Assembly (NCBI GenBank): GCA_029259935.1
Contig: JAJDEH010000156.1
Span: 12,970 to 76,969, forward strand
Reading direction: 5' to 3'
DNA: 64,000 bases
Origin: Planctomycetota bacterium
GTDB taxonomy: Bacteria > Planctomycetota > Planctomycetia > Pirellulales > Pirellulaceae
Below are positions 8,739-17,283 of this stretch, piece after piece (the first letter of the stretch is position 1; the number at the start of each line of letters is the position of its first letter). The notes under the pieces are model-generated. The model was not told the origin of the DNA, made no database searches, and saw only the letters and a program-made list of their open reading frames with translations. The position numbers were made by a program, and so were the translations under genes.

Positions 8739-10034
8739 TTAAATCGAATTCACATGGTCCGCGGCCGGACGCTCGAAGGTCGGTTCCTCGATCGTGACTC
8801 GAGAGACTTCTTCGTCGAACTTGTTGTAGCCGATGACGGTGTCGTTAAAGAGTTCTTGCGTACGCGATTCGCCGTTAGGCATCGTCACCTCACATTCGGC
8901 GACCTTCTCGCCTTTCTCGATTTCAAATCGAAAGATAATCTGCTGGTTGGCGCGGAACAGTTGCAAGACGGCGAGCAATTCACGATCGGGGCAACTGTAC
9001 TGTTCGATGGCCTGGTCCACGCCGGGGCCGAACATTTGCATCAGGTAATCGCGCGGCACCCAGCGCGGCGGGATGTAATAGCCGTTGGGCTCGGTGCCGA
9101 ACTGAGGGTAGAGCGGTAGGGCGATTTGCCGCTCGCGAACGAGGAAGTAGACCGGATTCTTCGGATCGTTGGCCCATCTTTTCTGTTCGTCGATCTCGAC
9201 CAGGCTTTGTAGCCGAATCTTGCCAACGCAGGCCGACATGCAGCGTGTTTCGGCCGGCGCGCCGGTGGGGCTGACTTCTTTATCCTTGCCCTCCAAACGC
9301 GGGAAGCAGGCAATGCACTTTTCCGTCGTGCGCGTTGTTGGGCGGTAAATTGCCTTCTTGTACGGACATCCCTCGACACATTTGCGATAGCCACGGCAGC
9401 GGCTTTGATCGATGAGCACGACGCCGTCTTCCGGACGCTTGTAGATCGCGTTCCGGGGGCACGATCCCAAGCAGCCCGGATACGTGCAGTGATTACAAAT
9501 TCGGGCCAGGTGGAAGAACCACACCTTGTGTTCGGGCAACTGGGCCGAGCCGCCGAATTGCCGGTCTTGGGTGAATTGTGAACCCGTCGGCGTGTCTTCG
9601 TGGATGTTCGGAGCCCGCCATTCGTCGTCGGTGGGCAGGTAGCCTAGTGCGCCTTGATGTCCGTCGGGACTGGGACGTTGTTCGGCCGCCTCGAAAATCG
9701 TCATTCCGTCAAAGGTGCCGTACGGCATGGTCTGGGGATCTTTCTCGCGAGCGTCCCAAGACTGTTTGCCGGGGTTCACCTCTTCCAGCATCTGCAGCAG
9801 CTTGCCGTCCCAATACTGCGGATAGCCGCCGTACGGTTTGGTCTCGACGTTGTTCCACCACATCAACTCCTGCCCTTTGGAGAAGGTCCAGGTGCTTTTG
9901 CAAGCCATGGTGCAAGTTTGGCAACCAATGCAGCGGTTCGGATTAAACACGAAAGCGAACTGCCACCGCGGATGGCGCTCCTCGTGCGGATAGCTCATCT
10001 CGCGTCCGATTTGCCAATTGTAAACGCTAGGCAT
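8739..10034 (-). CDS. Molybdoenzyme beta subunit, four Fe-S clusters (NarH/NxrB-like)
   Basis: 431-residue ferredoxin-type electron-transfer subunit. Cysteines fall in four groups: C35-C38-C41-C45; C180-C183-C188-C192; C213-x5-C219-x3-C223 where the usual fourth ligand position is Tyr216 (CRGYRKC, as in NarH CRGW), implying a [3Fe-4S] cluster; and C240-C243 with C265/C269. This is the NarH, EbdB, SerB and NxrB layout, so it should wire the alpha-subunit active site to the gamma-subunit heme. There is no signal peptide; it is presumably carried out with the Tat-exported alpha subunit. The start at 10034 has a strong AAGGAG site. The track frame from 10115 would overlap the upstream gene. Confidence 0.92.
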   Translation of the reverse strand: MPSVYNWQIGREMSYPHEERHPRWQFAFVFNPNRCIGCQTCTMACKSTWTFSKGQELMWWNNVETKPYGGYPQYWDGKLLQMLEEVNPGKQSWDAREKDPQTMPYGTFDGMTIFEAAEQRPSPDGHQGALGYLPTDDEWRAPNIHEDTPTGSQFTQDRQFGGSAQLPEHKVWFFHLARICNHCTYPGCLGSCPRNAIYKRPEDGVVLIDQSRCRGYRKCVEGCPYKKAIYRPTTRTTEKCIACFPRLEGKDKEVSPTGAPAETRCMSACVGKIRLQSLVEIDEQKRWANDPKNPVYFLVRERQIALPLYPQFGTEPNGYYIPPRWVPRDYLMQMFGPGVDQAIEQYSCPDRELLAVLQLFRANQQIIFRFEIEKGEKVAECEVTMPNGESRTQELFNDTVIGYNKFDEEVSRVTIEEPTFERPAADHVNSI

Positions 10035-10044
10035 TACATGCTCC

Positions 10045-10401
10045 TTACTTTGCCGCCGGCAGGTCAATCTGCACAAGTTGTGTGGGGGAAGGCCCTCGTT
10101 CCTCTGTCGTGACACGCATCACACCGCAACGGCTGATGACGTCGGCGATGCGACGACGAAGTTCGTCTTCGCCATACATCCGCAGCAGTCCGTGAAACAC
10201 CTGGTAGTTCGGATCGTTAGCCAGACTCATGATCGACTCGGTGTTCCAGCCCATGCGGGCGTAATCCTCGACCAACATCCGCATCATCAAATCTGGATCT
10301 CCAGGCACCTCGAAACCGTGCAGGTCCATCGGATCTTCGGGCAGCACCTCGCGCGTGGCGGGGTGAACTTTAGGAACGGGGTTAGAATTTTCGTTGTTCA
10401 T
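10045..10401 (-). CDS. Unknown 118-aa protein inside the molybdoenzyme operon
   Basis: Lies between the alpha and beta subunit genes and ends 10 bp before the beta start, so it is almost certainly cotranslated with the complex. From ATG 10401 it is 118 residues: a Pro-rich N-terminus, then EDPMDLHGFEVPGDPDL and a helical core (RMLVEDYARMGWNTESIMSL, then FHGLLRMYGEDELRRRIADV). There is no cysteine cluster (one Cys), signal peptide or membrane helix. I do not recognise the family. Position suggests an assembly factor or small structural subunit. The ribosome site is poor, and the frame extends to 10527 only through palindromic repeat DNA. Confidence 0.7.
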   Translation of the reverse strand: MNNENSNPVPKVHPATREVLPEDPMDLHGFEVPGDPDLMMRMLVEDYARMGWNTESIMSLANDPNYQVFHGLLRMYGEDELRRRIADVISRCGVMRVTTEERGPSPTQLVQIDLPAAK

Positions 10402-10437
10402 TGGCGGCCGCGGCCCTTGTCCGGAGTTGTCTAATTG

Positions 10438-10529
10438 GTATTGTGGTGCAGCCGTCTCCGGCTGCAATGGTTTGTATTGTGGTGCAGCCGTCTCGGCTGC
10501 AATGGGCAGGCGGGACGCCCGCACCACAA
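10438..10529. repeat. Composite palindromic repeat within the operon
   Basis: Two near-identical 32-33-bp units (10438-10470 and 10474-10505) each hold the hairpin GCAGCCG-loop-CGGCTGC, followed by a GCGGGACGCCCGC hairpin. The cassette is bounded by the inverted pair TTGTGGTGC (10441-10449) and GCACCACAA (10521-10529). A partial copy with the same core occurs near 60938-60963. It separates the alpha gene from the 118-aa gene and could stabilise or attenuate the transcript. Confidence 0.7.
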
Positions 10530-10547
10530 GTTATTCCCTTACACTCT

Positions 10548-13500
10548 CTACGTTCGCACCACGACGTATTTGCCGGCCAGATACTGCTGGCCTTGCGGTG
10601 ATTCTGTACCGGGGCTGTAGCCGGATTGGCCGGGCTTCCAAATGCCTTTGCCGCCGATGCCGCCGTCTTCCGCCTTCGTAATGCGAATCAGCGTCTCCTT
10701 GGGGACGGTATTGATTGCGTGGTTGTCGACATCGAAGCCGAAGGTGAAACCCATCGCGCCGGTTTTCTTGTGAAACAGCGTGTCGGTCTGGTGCATGGGC
10801 ATCATCCAGTTGCGGGTGATGCTTTGATGCGAACCGTATCGATAGCTGGCCTGGTAGCCGGTTTCGGCGGCCAGTGCGCGGCCGTCCGCCCGCGTTTCGT
10901 GGGCCTTAACCGTTCGCTCGGTGGCGATCCAACCCGTGTGCTTGAGGATCGTGAAGTTATACGGCAGGCCGGGGTTCACTTTCACTCGGACCATGCAACG
11001 GAACGCCGTGTGCCGTGGCCCGTCGTCATCCTTCCAGCCGATGTAGGGCCGATCCAACTCGTTGGCGTCGACGTAGACGTAGTCCCCTTCATTCAGGCCA
11101 AGATCTTTGGCGGCCTGGGGGTTTAGTTGAATCTGGCGGTCGGCCACACCGGGGGCACGTTTGTCGGTGCGGTGCGGGTCGCCAAAATCGTCACTCCAGA
11201 TCCAGTGCCAGTCGACCGTCGACCAAGAGCTGTGGGTCGAGTGCCGGCTTTTCGGCGTGCAGCAAAAGAAACTGTAGCCTTGTTCCCACAGCGGGTTGAC
11301 CGTTTTCTTCACCTCTTCCCACGACATTTTCACGTTGCGAACTTGGCGCAGGTCCGGGTCGATGGTGTCGGCGGGGATGCCATAATCGACCGGCCGAATG
11401 TAGGGGCTGGTCGAGACGATGACGTTCGGCAGGTAGGGCGTCGCTTCGACTCCTTCGCGATGCACGATCAGGTTCTCGCCGAACTCGATGGCTTCCGGCA
11501 GGTCGCAATAGCTGCTCAAACGGCCGCTGTCGGTATAGAAGGGAATCGAGTCGTGAATCTGTTCCCAAAACGGCACGCGCGGATAAGTGCGGAACAGCAT
11601 CAGTCCCGCGCCGGGCTCGCCACCGTACTCGCCGGCGATCAACTTGTCGACGTCGTACGGGCCGTCTTTACCGCGGGTCGTCGTCGAGTTGTCGAAGACT
11701 CGCTGGATATAGACCTTGGCCTTCTTCTCGGTAACAAACTTGAAATAGTCGGCGAAGCGCTGGTCGTCCGTGAGGCTGGTAAATTCGCGGGCCACGCCGG
11801 CAAAGACCTCCGCGTCGTCGACCGTGTCGTGAACCGGCTTGATGCCGCCTTTCCAAACTTGAAGGAACGGATTCGAGCATGAACCGCCGCACTCGTAGTC
11901 CTCCATTTCAACCCACGAGTTAACCGGCAGGACGACATCCGAATATTCCGCGCTGCCGGTCCATTCGATTTGTTGGTCGACAATCATGTCGACCTTGGGC
12001 AACACGTTGACGATGATGTTGTAGACCCATTTGGCCTGGTTCAAGAAGTTGGCGTTGTTGTACCAGAACATCTTGGTGGGCGTGGGCATGTGCGTCTGAC
12101 CGGTGAACGTCCGCTCGCCGCCTTTGGGCAAATCGACCGTCAACGTTTGCTCGCCGCAAGCCCAGTACGACGGGTCTTCCACGTCGCCGCAGTGCCGCAA
12201 ATTCGCTTTCTCAATCCGCGCGTTTTCGTCGAGCACCGGATTGAACGGGTCTTCATGCGTAAAGCCGCCCACTCCCGGACCGCTCCACGGCGACGCCTGG
12301 AACAACGCTCCTTTGTAGTTGCCCGCCCAGGTGTAGCCGCCCGCTCCGTGCTTGCCGATGTTGCCGGTCAACATCAACGGCAAGTACATCGCCCGGTTGT
12401 GCAGCGTGGCGTGGAAGTAGTGATTCACCCCCTCGCCAATGTGTATGGCGACCGGATGCCCGGCCTCCGTCGTCTTCCACACATCTTCCGCCAGCCGGCG
12501 TACCAGGTGGGCCGGCGCGCCGGAGATTTCTTCGACCATCTTCTCGTCGTAGTCTTTGAGATGCCGCTTGTACATTTCGAGAATCGGCATGACTTCGACT
12601 TCGGTTCCATTCGCCAACTTCACCCGAAACGCGCCTTCCAGCGCGGCCTGCACAGGCATTTTCTCGCCGACCTCGTCGCGGGAGAGAAAAACCACTTTCT
12701 TTTTCTCTAAGTCCCACACGCAGAAATCACCGATCTTCTGTCGCTGATCGTCCTTCAACCCCTGAACCTTGTACGACGGACCGCCAGTGATGTCTTTCGG
12801 TTGGTAGCCGGCTTGCATATCCTGGGGCCGCAGACGTTCCAGATTGTCCGTACGCACAAGCAATGGGAAATCGGTAAACTGGCGGCAGAATTCAGGCTTG
12901 TACCATCCTTCGTCGAGCATGATCTTGGTCACGCCGAGCAGCACGGAAGTATCGGAGAGCCCTGGCCGGACCGAGATCCAATAATCCGATTTGGTGCCCG
13001 GGCAGTTGTATTCCGGAGCGATATCGACAAGCTTCGCTCCCCGCTCCATGCACTCGTTCAGCCAATGCGACTCCGGCATCTTGTTCTCGATCAGATTCTT
13101 GCCGATCTGGATCACCAGCTTCGAGAACCGCATGTCGTTGAAGTCCATGTCGGCGGTTTGCAAGCCGTGGACAAACGGGTGCCCGGGCGCTTGATCGCCA
13201 CGCCAAGTGTATTCGTTCCAATCGCGGGCACCGCGTGCTTCTTCGGCGGGAACGCCACGAATGTGATGGTCGAGCAGCCCCAGCAGGTTGGCCAGGCGAT
13301 AGATACCGAACTTTCCGACCAATCCGTGCAGCGGCAGATTCGAGCCGATCTTGACGGTCCGCGTACCGGCACCTTCCACCTTGTCGATCATCCGTTGCTC
13401 GTAACCGTCCTTGGTCAGCCGCGCTTTGCCGGCATCGCCACTGTAGGTTTTCGAGACCGCGTGCATGCCGCCGGCGACGTATTTGTACGCTTCGTCCCAG

Positions 13501-14015
13501 GTGACGCGCACATAGCTGTCATTGCCCCGGTCGTCGAACTTGTACTGCGTGCGAAGATCCGGGTTGTCCGACAGCGATGGAAAGCCGGCGTCGGCCCAGT
13601 CCTTCCAGCCTTTGCGAAGCACCGGTCCCTTGAGCCGATAGGGGCCATAGATGCGCCGCTGCATCGTGAACCCCTTCGCGCAGCCGCGCGGGTTCCAGGC
13701 CTTGGTGGCGGTGTTGCCGTACAGGTCGCCGCAACGGTCGTGATCGTAATTCTGTTCACTTCGAATCATCACTCCATTTCGCACGAACGCCTTCATTCGG
13801 CACATGTGCGTGTCGTTGGGAGCACAAACCCAAGTGAACGTACTGTCGTAGGCGTACTGATCCAGAAAGATCTTTTCCCAATCGCGATTGGGGTACGAGC
13901 CGAGCGGGTTTTCAACGCTGACCGGGTCGAACGCCCAAGCTTGCGGGCCCGTCGCGAGTAACGCACCTCCCGCGGCAGCACAAGTTTCCAGGAAACGTCG
14001 TCGTGTAACATCCAT
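10548..14015 (-). CDS. Periplasmic Mo-bisPGD oxidoreductase alpha subunit (type II DMSO reductase family)
   Basis: 1155-residue catalytic subunit. The start at 14015 opens a Tat leader (TRRRFLE, then a hydrophobic stretch ending AWA near 28), so the enzyme works in the periplasm. The FS0 region reads C64-x3-D68-x3-C72-x39-C112, with Asp at the position where NarG has its first Cys after His. The segment WRGDQAPGHP puts Asp274 where the Mo-coordinating Asp of type II enzymes lies. Downstream GAKLVDIAPEYNCPGTKSDYW and LMLTGNIGKHGAGGYTW are pterin-binding blocks. Partners on both sides are cytochrome, Fe-S and chaperone genes. The substrate could be nitrate, nitrite, chlorate or perchlorate, selenate or a hydrocarbon. 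The closest remembered pattern is the archaeal pNar/NXR group. Confidence 0.9.
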   Translation of the reverse strand: MDVTRRRFLETCAAAGGALLATGPQAWAFDPVSVENPLGSYPNRDWEKIFLDQYAYDSTFTWVCAPNDTHMCRMKAFVRNGVMIRSEQNYDHDRCGDLYGNTATKAWNPRGCAKGFTMQRRIYGPYRLKGPVLRKGWKDWADAGFPSLSDNPDLRTQYKFDDRGNDSYVRVTWDEAYKYVAGGMHAVSKTYSGDAGKARLTKDGYEQRMIDKVEGAGTRTVKIGSNLPLHGLVGKFGIYRLANLLGLLDHHIRGVPAEEARGARDWNEYTWRGDQAPGHPFVHGLQTADMDFNDMRFSKLVIQIGKNLIENKMPESHWLNECMERGAKLVDIAPEYNCPGTKSDYWISVRPGLSDTSVLLGVTKIMLDEGWYKPEFCRQFTDFPLLVRTDNLERLRPQDMQAGYQPKDITGGPSYKVQGLKDDQRQKIGDFCVWDLEKKKVVFLSRDEVGEKMPVQAALEGAFRVKLANGTEVEVMPILEMYKRHLKDYDEKMVEEISGAPAHLVRRLAEDVWKTTEAGHPVAIHIGEGVNHYFHATLHNRAMYLPLMLTGNIGKHGAGGYTWAGNYKGALFQASPWSGPGVGGFTHEDPFNPVLDENARIEKANLRHCGDVEDPSYWACGEQTLTVDLPKGGERTFTGQTHMPTPTKMFWYNNANFLNQAKWVYNIIVNVLPKVDMIVDQQIEWTGSAEYSDVVLPVNSWVEMEDYECGGSCSNPFLQVWKGGIKPVHDTVDDAEVFAGVAREFTSLTDDQRFADYFKFVTEKKAKVYIQRVFDNSTTTRGKDGPYDVDKLIAGEYGGEPGAGLMLFRTYPRVPFWEQIHDSIPFYTDSGRLSSYCDLPEAIEFGENLIVHREGVEATPYLPNVIVSTSPYIRPVDYGIPADTIDPDLRQVRNVKMSWEEVKKTVNPLWEQGYSFFCCTPKSRHSTHSSWSTVDWHWIWSDDFGDPHRTDKRAPGVADRQIQLNPQAAKDLGLNEGDYVYVDANELDRPYIGWKDDDGPRHTAFRCMVRVKVNPGLPYNFTILKHTGWIATERTVKAHETRADGRALAAETGYQASYRYGSHQSITRNWMMPMHQTDTLFHKKTGAMGFTFGFDVDNHAINTVPKETLIRITKAEDGGIGGKGIWKPGQSGYSPGTESPQGQQYLAGKYVVVRT

Positions 14016-14104
14016 CCTTTGGCTCCATGTTGTGGCTGCGGCGTTGTGGTTGCGGCACCTTGCATCTTGCGCCGAAGCGACGGCTGGAAGCCGCCGCCGC
14101 TTGA

Positions 14105-15796
14105 TTACTTTTCCAACTCCAAATCGTTCCAGATCGTGACCAACTTCTTTCCATCGCGGTCGCGCTGCGCACCGTCCCAAATCGCAAAGGCGATCGAGGC
14201 GCGCGTGCCGGCTTCGAGCGAAACTCCGTCGCTCTTGGATTTGACGGACAACGACCGCGTCATCACCACGTTCCAGCGGTCGTCAATGTACTGGCCATCA
14301 GCCGTTACGAGTTGGCTTTGTGGGATGCGGAACGTGACGGTCCCGGGACCACCGACGGACAACGACGAGGCACCGGACTCGGCACCCGTGGGAACGATCG
14401 GATTGCCACTGGCACGGGCCGGCAGCGAAACTTCCGGTTGGTCCGGGGTCTTGGCTCCAGGCCGATCGAAGGAAGCCGTGGTGACCACCTTTTCACTGAA
14501 CGGATACACATCCACCACCGTGTTAGGGTATGTGTTCTCCACGAGCTGTTGCGTTTGCCGGTCGGCATCCCAGAACCAAACGTCGACAGGCGACTTCGGA
14601 CCGCCCATTCCAATGAAGGGCTCGGCATCACCGCGATACAGTTCAACCGCGACGGCATCTTCGAACGACTCGGTGCGGGCGGCATGCGTGTCTTCCGATC
14701 CGTCGCGCCATGACAAACGGATGGCGATTTGCTTACCATCGTGAACGGCCTGAACTTGAAGATCCGGATCGGCGCCATCGCGCCACCAGAGGGGAATCGC
14801 TTGGATGCCGGCCGCCGAAATGCTCGACCAACCATCCGAGCCGGCCGGGATCTTTTCGACACGTTTCACGACGAGATGCCGGCGTTTTAGCACGGCGGCT
14901 TCGCGCGTCTTTTCGTCTGACAAAGAACGGATGAAGTGGACCATGTCGACGCGTTCTTGCGGTGTCGCTTTCGCGGCACCAGGCATCGGCGTGCCAGGCA
15001 TCCCGTAAGCGATTCGTCGATAGAGCGACGCCGGATCATGCCCTCCTTTGAAGATGCCCTTCGTGTAGTCGCGCGGCCGAGTCGGAAAGCCCTCGGCGTC
15101 GAACTGTTTTTGGACGCCGTCTCCCTTGCCTTCCTTGCCGTGACACGAGTGGCAACTCTGCTTGACGTAGAGCTCTTTACCTCTGGCGATTGCCTCGCTA
15201 TCGGGCTCGCCGAATTCAGGCACTTCGCTGGATTCGCCCGGCGTGGTGAATCGCTTGACATAGGCTTCGATCTCTTTTTGAACGGCCGGCTCCGCGATCT
15301 CTTCGTCGGTCAGCTCATCCTCTTCCTTCAGCACTCTCACAAATGTTTCACGCGCTCCCTCGGCGCGGAGACGCAGGACTTCCTTGGCCAAACCCGCACG
15401 ATCCTCTTCACTCAAGTGAGCCCATGACGGCATCGACGACCCAGGCATGCCACGAACGAGCATGGCTTCGAGATCCTCGGGCGTGAGGACGTTGTTGGAT
15501 GTGCTAACGAGCCGAAAGCGGCCCGCTCGCAAATCACGCGGTTTGGGAAACAGATACGCCGCCGCCGCGCCGCGCCCGTCCCCATTTTCTCCGTGGCACG
15601 CCGCACAATGTTGCACATAAAGATCCCTCGACGTCGGAGGTGGAAGTTCGTCAACGGTGGCGGTAGAAGGTTTCTTGTCGTCGGGCTTTTCGCCAGAAGG
15701 CCAAAACAAGACGGCGGTGACGGCCACAACCACGAGAACCAGCAGTACCACCAATCCCTTCGTGACACCTTTAGTGTCGTGTTCGTTTTCCGCCAT
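14105..15796 (-). CDS. Membrane-anchored di-heme c plus EB_dh-like gamma subunit
   Basis: 563 residues. A cytoplasmic N-terminus is followed by one membrane helix (about 14-32) that serves as an uncleaved anchor. The first cytochrome c domain has CAACH at 64-68 and a Met-rich loop (MPGSSMPSW near 117-124). The second has CHSCH at 215-219 with MPGTPMPG near 266-273. The remainder (about 310-563) is the beta-rich heme-b domain of the ethylbenzene dehydrogenase gamma/NxrC type (EB_dh, PF09459). The product would take electrons from the beta subunit to periplasmic carriers. A GAGG ribosome site precedes ATG 15796. It is longer than usual gamma subunits because the di-c-heme part is fused on. Confidence 0.85.
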   Translation of the reverse strand: MAENEHDTKGVTKGLVVLLVLVVVAVTAVLFWPSGEKPDDKKPSTATVDELPPPTSRDLYVQHCAACHGENGDGRGAAAAYLFPKPRDLRAGRFRLVSTSNNVLTPEDLEAMLVRGMPGSSMPSWAHLSEEDRAGLAKEVLRLRAEGARETFVRVLKEEDELTDEEIAEPAVQKEIEAYVKRFTTPGESSEVPEFGEPDSEAIARGKELYVKQSCHSCHGKEGKGDGVQKQFDAEGFPTRPRDYTKGIFKGGHDPASLYRRIAYGMPGTPMPGAAKATPQERVDMVHFIRSLSDEKTREAAVLKRRHLVVKRVEKIPAGSDGWSSISAAGIQAIPLWWRDGADPDLQVQAVHDGKQIAIRLSWRDGSEDTHAARTESFEDAVAVELYRGDAEPFIGMGGPKSPVDVWFWDADRQTQQLVENTYPNTVVDVYPFSEKVVTTASFDRPGAKTPDQPEVSLPARASGNPIVPTGAESGASSLSVGGPGTVTFRIPQSQLVTADGQYIDDRWNVVMTRSLSVKSKSDGVSLEAGTRASIAFAIWDGAQRDRDGKKLVTIWNDLELEK

Positions 15797-15861
15797 CGAT
15801 TTGTCCTCAAATTAGGCAGGTTGAGTGTGGACTTCAGCATCTCCAGTGCCATCGCGTGTGA

Positions 15862-16812
15862 TTACTGAAATAGATCTTCGCTAAACTTGATGTCGCCAAA
15901 ATCCGTGATCGCGTCCGCGGTGATCGTGACGTCGACGCGTCCCTTGCTCCACTTGGCGGCCTTACCATTGACCTCAATGTTGCCGATGCTACGGGCTTTC
16001 TCGTGCCAGACTTGAAACGTCCACGTTCCCGACGGCAGATCTTTGATCTCGAATTCACCATCTTTTCCGGACACCGCGAAATACGGCGTGTCTTGCGGCA
16101 AGACCCATCCGGTCATCCAAGGATGGATGTTGCAACCGACCGTGGCGGGCCGGCGTTCAGTCTCGGTGAATTTGTGTTCAAGTTCGCTGCCCGCCGGAAC
16201 CGTTTGGTTGAACGACGCATTGTTTTTCGCAGCGATGTTCGTGTTGTGCCCGACCGAGTCGCTGTTCTTGATGACCAGTGTCTGCGAAGTTCGCAGCAGG
16301 CAAACATGAGGCTCGAATCGGCACTGCTTGTTGTCAAGTTCCACGCGGGCATCCGCCGTCTCGGCGTACGACTCATGCGACTGGGGCGGGTCCTGTCCAC
16401 GCTTCAAATAAAGAAAGACGACCACATTCGCCAGGCCTTGATTCTCCTTGTTGACCACGATCGATTCGTCAACCAGATTGAGCTTGCCGCAGACCTCCCG
16501 GTCTTTCGTGATCGTCAGCGGAGATGGTTCTGGCGGCGAGCCATCGTAAATGAACTTGCCTTTCAAACTCCCCCAGCCGTCTTTCACTTCCGCAACCGTA
16601 TCCTTGGAGGGTTGCGGGGCGGGAGTCGCCGCGGTCGAACTCGACGGTGCCGAACTTGATGGTGCCGAACTCGACGGTGCCGGACTGGTTGCTGTCGAAC
16701 TTGGAGATGGTGAACTCGAGGAGGGCGACTTCGACGATCCCGAATCGTTGTCACAGCCGATGCCTGCCACCAGCGAAAAAATGACCAGCGATGCTAATCG
16801 TTGAAGTCTCAT
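15862..16812 (-). CDS. Cupredoxin-like lipoprotein, first gene of the molybdoenzyme operon
   Basis: 316 residues from ATG 16812, which has AGGAG upstream. The leader ends in a lipobox (VAGIGC), followed by a Ser/Ala/Pro tether (about 25-65) encoded by short tandem repeats. The folded part carries a type 1 copper pattern: His in SVGHNTN, then VGCNIHPWM, giving His...Cys-x2-His-x2-Met. A carboxypeptidase-regulatory-like beta segment (DGEFEIKDLPSGTW) follows. Similar proteins are often named methylamine-utilisation-like or plastocyanin-like. Being first in the operon and anchored outside the membrane, it is a good candidate for the electron partner of the gamma-subunit cytochrome. Confidence 0.8.
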   Translation of the reverse strand: MRLQRLASLVIFSLVAGIGCDNDSGSSKSPSSSSPSPSSTATSPAPSSSAPSSSAPSSSTAATPAPQPSKDTVAEVKDGWGSLKGKFIYDGSPPEPSPLTITKDREVCGKLNLVDESIVVNKENQGLANVVVFLYLKRGQDPPQSHESYAETADARVELDNKQCRFEPHVCLLRTSQTLVIKNSDSVGHNTNIAAKNNASFNQTVPAGSELEHKFTETERRPATVGCNIHPWMTGWVLPQDTPYFAVSGKDGEFEIKDLPSGTWTFQVWHEKARSIGNIEVNGKAAKWSKGRVDVTITADAITDFGDIKFSEDLFQ

Positions 16813-17283
16813 CTCCGAGGTCTCCTGTTCGAATTGTGCGGGAAAGCAACTGGGTTGCACGGCTCTAGCAAAGAACATGCCGCTGCTCCTCTGGAGGGGT
16901 AACGTCTGGGCTCGTTTCATGGAGGCCGGAAACATCGGATTGTTCGCGATGAGTGCCGTGGGGGCGATCGAAACCCATTCTGTCGAGTCTCGCTTTGCCC
17001 GCTCGCCAAGCCGCCTCGCCCCGACCGAGAACGGTCACATTCGCGCGCACCGCGCGCGCAGTGTGCAATCTTCAACGGAAAGACTGCCTCTCTATTCCCT
17101 GATTGCTGACCTATAGTCAGCCAACTCACGGCGGGGAATTGAAGCATTCGAATTCTAGCGAATCTAGTTCAACTTTCGTGCCGACATGGAACGGAAATTG
17201 CTTTAGGGCGTTGGCAATTGCAAAAGAGCCCCCCCATGGCCACAACCACCCAGTTCATTGGCACCCCGCGAAAGGTTCACACC
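16813..17283. promoter_or_regulatory. Divergent promoter region of the molybdoenzyme operon
   Basis: This 471-bp interval separates the operon's first gene from a divergently read secreted protein and must hold both promoters. A 6-bp inverted pair GCTGAC-ctata-GTCAGC lies at 17105-17121. I see no convincing FNR box or sigma-54 site, and no full -35/-10 pair that I would defend. Short frames here have no support. Confidence 0.4.

Noticed and set aside
12801..13961. 386-aa plus-strand ORF opposite the molybdoenzyme alpha subunit
   Set aside because: Antisense shadow of a strongly coding gene with clear pterin and Tat motifs on the minus strand.
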